Shown in pieces: positions 59,922 to 64,000 of a stretch of 64,000 nucleotides of DNA. A program made the translations under genes and the position numbers. How positions within the stretch are numbered: the stretch's first letter is position 1; each line of letters opens with the position of its first letter. The notes under the pieces were generated by a model that saw only the letters and a program-made list of their open reading frames with translations, ran no database searches and had not been told where the DNA came from. The stretch comes from Piper betle (lineage: Eukaryota > Streptophyta > Magnoliopsida > Piperales > Piperaceae). The stretch covers positions 35,103 to 99,102 of the forward strand of contig JAURVB010013555.1 of NCBI GenBank assembly GCA_033002965.1, read 5' to 3'.

Positions 59922-62161
59922 AGTGTGGGAAAAAGAACAAGCACAAGGAAACCTATAGACATAGATAAGTGGCATTTCTTGACCTATATGGGCAAGCTCA
60001 CTCTGCGTACCCAAAGAGTAAGATGAACCCTAGTCACTCACTATATATGTTGGCATACAAAATGAGGTAAGGCCTTATACTCGCACGTACACACATAGAA
60101 ATTTAATCCAGTCTACTAAGTTAATTAATCACTTGTAAGATACAATTGAGCAATTTAATTAGGGTTTAGAAGATTCATGGTATGAATATTGAATAAAAAT
60201 TTTAGGATTTAACCATATTCATACACATTAATCAAGGAAAAGTTTTTGGTCATGCATGAGCACATGATTTAATATTAAACATCGAACTAATTAATTCCTC
60301 ATGATTACAATTAATGTTGCTTAAGTACAATTATGGACCTTTAGGAAGTAATAAAGGATTTATTAAATAGCTCTAATTACACTTAAACTCGATTAAGTTG
60401 GACAGTCTTACCTACGCAAACTTTCTTATCATTAAAACGGGCTCTAAATTGGATATAATTTGGTGGGCTTATTCCTAATGGGCTAGGGTACGATGAAAGT
60501 TTTTAACTGTGCTGGAACTATGGGATTACTATGTTTCTAGAGCTCATTAACCTAGTGGGCACACCCAAAGTTTTATAGTGTTCAAAGGTTCTAAACTATA
60601 CGCTTAGTTTTATGGGCTTGGTTCATGGGCTTCAGACAGGCTAAAATTTAAGGAAATTTACTATAGATTCCTAATATATAATGATTAGGGTTCTTACAAA
60701 AGATGAGACCCAAATTCATTATGGACGGAGCAAGATAATTTCAAGAACAATTGCTTATGACACTAGAGTTTCAGGATCAATACGCTACTATACTTGGTAG
60801 GAAAATTTCTTAACGGCTTTACTTATATACAAAAGCCCTGAAATTTCATAGGGACATAGTTGTCTGACAAGATAAGGTTTCTGGACAGTTCACTACTATA
60901 CTTGGTAGGAAATTTTCTTAACAGCCTTACTTATATACAAAAGCCTTGAAATTTCATAGGGACAGTTGACTGACAAGATAAGGTTTGGGTAAAATTTTGA
61001 AGAATTTTACCAATATTTGTATATTTTCCCAGAATAAACCCTAAACCTCAAGAACATGGGTTTCCACCCCACAATCCTGTACACCTCAAAACACTAATTT
61101 TATTGACAATCCAACAGAGCTCTATAAAAGTTCATGCTTGTCAGATTTGTAGTAGACACTTATTAGTGCATTACGTAATTTTACCAGTATTTTTGGAGAC
61201 CTGTTAATGGTTTGTTTTAATGCCACAATGTTAACTTTTGTCAGTCTCAAAAGAATCAGAGAGCATAGTCTTTTATTTTCAGTTTTGGTCATGCCCTTCA
61301 TGGCATTTTCTAAGACTGGAAGATTAATAGTATAAACCTAATACTCAGACCTAAACATGGGCAAAATATCACATCAAAAGAGTATCACAATAGAGACTTA
61401 AAAATCAAGTAACATCCATCATAGAACTGGGCATGCAAAAGACAGAAACTTGATACAATTTATATCATCATTTATGCATGAAAATAGGTAAAGAACATGT
61501 TCATTAGGCATATGTACATGTAGCTACATGATTTAGGAGTCATATGAAACCAAGATTATATTTTTATGACATGAAATGAGTGAGTTATGGCCATGATACA
61601 ATAAGTGTGCTTGAAACTAACATCCTACTTACAAAAATCACAACAATTTTATTACAGTTACAACAATGCTTAAACCAAAGCCAAAATACTCTTAACACAT
61701 AGATATACATGCACAAAGCCTACAAAAACACCAAACAATATACGTGCAAGCAAACATAGACATGCTATCCACGGGAAAAAGAAAGAAAGAAAAGCCTTGC
61801 CTCTAGGAAGCTTGGGGAAGGCCTAGAAATTATCTGGAAATGAATAAGGTGGAAGGAAGAAGGGAGGACGGAGTGGAATGGAGTAAAAGAGTGGAGATTT
61901 GGGGGGGGGGGAGAGTGGGGGAGGAATAGAAATCTGACCATCACAAGGGCTGGGCACTATGCTCAGTAATGCCCACAAAAGCCAATGGGAAAAAGGGTTG
62001 TCAGATCTTGGTGCAAGGTTGCTCTCTAGCACAAAGGTGTAAGGAGGTTTTGGTGCAAAGGTGCCCCTAGGCACAAGGGTGCAATGGTGCCCCTGGGTGC
62101 AAGGGTGCAAGGGTGCAAGTGCCAAATCCAAAAACCCAAACTTATCCAAAATTACCAAGAC
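59922..62161 (-). other. Probable degraded minus-strand gypsy LTR
   Basis: No gene. A local tandem duplication of about 110 bp is at 60783-60990 (CTACTATACTTGGTAGGAAA repeats). Around 61990-62115 short GGTGCAA units recur. Because a gypsy polypurine tract and LTR start on the minus strand lie just to the right (62.58 and 63.06 kb), this is likely the body of that LTR. The 111-codon frame at 61823-62158 covers the GGTGCAA repeats and is not convincing. Confidence 0.4.
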
Positions 62162-63110
62162 AAGGGCATTGGTCTAGTACATATCCGTTTGTGGTATTAA
62201 ACTAAAAATCTAACCCTGTTGAGCGCAAGGGCACTGGCTTGACACTTTGGTGCTCAGCTTATTTTGTTAATTTCTAGGTTTTCCACAGAAATTCAACTCG
62301 AACAAACCACGCACACTCACCAATGCTAATGAAATGATTCTTAACTCACTAGGATGTGGTCCTAGGGTCTATCTATAGTACATATCATTTCATAAAGAAG
62401 GGACAAACTGAGTCATCCACTTACTCTACTGAACATAACTAGCATAGGGACGATATGTGCTATGGCACACATACTACATCCCATACATACATACCATTCA
62501 TGCAGTCAATAAAACTAAATATAAAACACGTAGCTCATATCACAAGCAAACTATGACTAATACCATCAACCTAACAACCTGGGTTTCACAACATTCTCTA
62601 TTTAAGAAAATTTTGTCCCAGACTTACACCATAAAACACAAGGGCGCTGGTCTAGTACATATCTGTCCATGGTATTAAATTTAAAAAATCTAACCTTGCT
62701 GATTGCAAGGGAGCTGACTTGACACCTTAGTGCTCAGCCTATTTTGTTATTTTTTACGTTTTCCACCGAAAATTTGATGCAAACACACCACGCACATACA
62801 CAAGTGCTAATGAAAAAATTTTTAACTCACTAGGATGTGGTCCTAGGATCTATCTACGGTACATAACATCTCATAAAGAATGGATGAACTGGGACATCCA
62901 CTTACTCAACTGAACATAACTAGCACAGGGACAACATGGTGTTATGGCATGCATACTACATACCATACATGCGAGCAATAAAACCAAATATAAAAACTCG
63001 GCTCATATCACAAGCAAACTGTGACTAATACCATCAACCTAACTGCCTAGGTTTCACAACATCCCCATTTCAGAAAATTTTGTCCTAGACTAACACCATA
63101 AATAGTAGGA
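62162..63110 (-). repeat. Tandemly duplicated gypsy LTR start and polypurine tract
   Basis: About 475 bp starting at the AAGGGC(A/G)(T/C)TGGTCTAGTACATA motif (62162) is repeated from 62640. On the minus strand each copy contains a GGACAAAATTTTCT(G/T)AAAT purine-rich leader followed by TGTTGTGAAACC, which is the polypurine tract and LTR start of a plant gypsy element. So the LTR boundary exists twice, at about 62594 and 63062. Confidence 0.65.
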
Positions 63111-63628
63111 CATGCTATCCTCACATATAATACTCAAAGCAAGAATGTGTTCACCATCATATATATAACACTGCTAATCCTCAACTTTGAAGTCCATGTC
63201 CAGGGTAAGCTTACATCTCCGTTCATTCGCTACGTAACACAGTTGTGCCTCAACTAACTCCATGCTCCATAAATGTGTAACTCTAGCTTGCAGCATGTGT
63301 CAAAGGAGCATTTACCCATACCCAATGCTCATATTGGGTGATATAGTCCATGGCATACCATGCATATGAAAATCTAAGAAAACTCTCATTGCTAACACCT
63401 CGTACTATGAGGTAGTCTAGAAGTTACAATGACCCCACATGGCATGTAATCGTGCTATGGAACATCCTATCACATAGATATAATGATTGGCCTTGGTCAA
63501 TCGGGTTATAGAGTAGTCTGCCTATCTACAGTTCTTAGACAATCCTATATATAGCAACCACTCAAGGTACTGTGAAAATGTCAGGACAACTATGGCTATC
63601 TCAATGTCAATGTGATAAGGAAATGTAT
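63111..63628 (-). other. Unassigned DNA next to the gypsy boundary
   Basis: On the minus strand this would be interior sequence 5' of the polypurine tract, but I see no integrase motif. No other gene seen. Confidence 0.25.
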
Positions 63629-64000
63629 TGTAATGACTCGGAAAATAATAATAATAATAATAATAATAATGACGTTTGACGTAGTGGGATCGAATGTGGG
63701 AAAAAAATTCGTTAGTTGGATAAGTATGAATTACCCGGTTAATTAAAAAGTAATTTTTAATTGGATAATTCTAGTTCAATCAGTTGAGTCGACTACATTA
63801 TTTATCCAATTAACCATTTAAGTGAACCATACCATGTACCCATTTAACAGGTTAAGTGAAATAGTTGAGTGTACCATGTTGATTACCCAATTACCCGGTT
63901 AAAGGAATTACGGTGAAAGGGTGCTTCCACATACCCTACGCCGTCATTTTATTCATTATAAAAGGAAAGGGGGGGGGGGCGTCAATTACATTTTTCCTCG
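63629..64000 (+). mobile_element. Start of a third family B LTR, cut by the window edge
   Basis: TGTAATGACTCGG followed by (AAT)n (63645-63670) and sequence collinear with 21890-22215, including the GTGGGATCGAA block and the poly-G tract (63969-63978). The rest lies outside the window. Confidence 0.85.

Noticed and set aside
61823..62158. 111-codon minus-strand frame
   Set aside because: Consists largely of the GGTGCAA short repeats and a poly-G tract; no recognisable domain.

Overview
The window is plant nuclear DNA made almost entirely of transposable elements, many nested inside one another. The plant origin rests on recognisable plant lineages (Ty3/gypsy Athila, a chromovirus-type pol end, Ty1/copia, CACTA with CACTAGTAGAAA-type ends, hAT-like MITEs), initiator-Met and Asp tRNA primer sites, and a large AT-rich genome style. 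I cannot name the species. No intact protein-coding gene is visible. The only gene-like island is at 54.6-56.0 kb.

Layout. 1-4.7 kb: degraded AT-rich LTR-like DNA holding a possible TRIM element (1910-2582) and a SIRE-like LTR (from 2946). 4716-13936: the one complete LTR element, with 2.9 kb LTRs, PBS, PPT and a perfect 5-bp target duplication, but a 3.3 kb interior with no gag-pol (LARD-like; 'family A'). It sits inside an older gypsy LTR whose end and PBS follow at 13942-14266. 14519-19416: a degraded CACTA element carrying a minus-strand family A solo LTR. 19637 onward: the end of a second CACTA, holding a 224-bp tandem duplication and a hAT-like MITE with an 8-bp duplication. 21824-24541: a solo LTR of a second family ('family B') with an internal hairpin minisatellite.

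25918-53866: one roughly 10-kb Athila element stretched to 28 kb by insertions. Its pol is interrupted, with a deletion, by a fused family A LTR pair (30838-37807), which itself carries a family B solo LTR (33883-36728). Its 3' part holds a minus-strand Ty1/copia element (about 38964-47649), which carries another family A solo LTR (39664-42607). Its 3' LTR is split by a further family A solo LTR (50701-52994). After Athila come a second hAT-like MITE, the gene-like island, a GC-rich family A solo LTR (57054-59916), a duplicated minus-strand gypsy LTR boundary (62.2-63.1 kb), and the start of a third family B LTR (63629 onward).

Most insertions are dated relative to each other by nesting, and seven carry recognisable target duplications. 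Solo LTRs greatly outnumber complete elements, so LTR-LTR recombination has been active. The most unusual signals are short hairpins in the family A LTR whose stems change in a compensatory way between subfamilies, and a module of about 55-60 bp shared between family A LTRs and the hAT-like MITEs.
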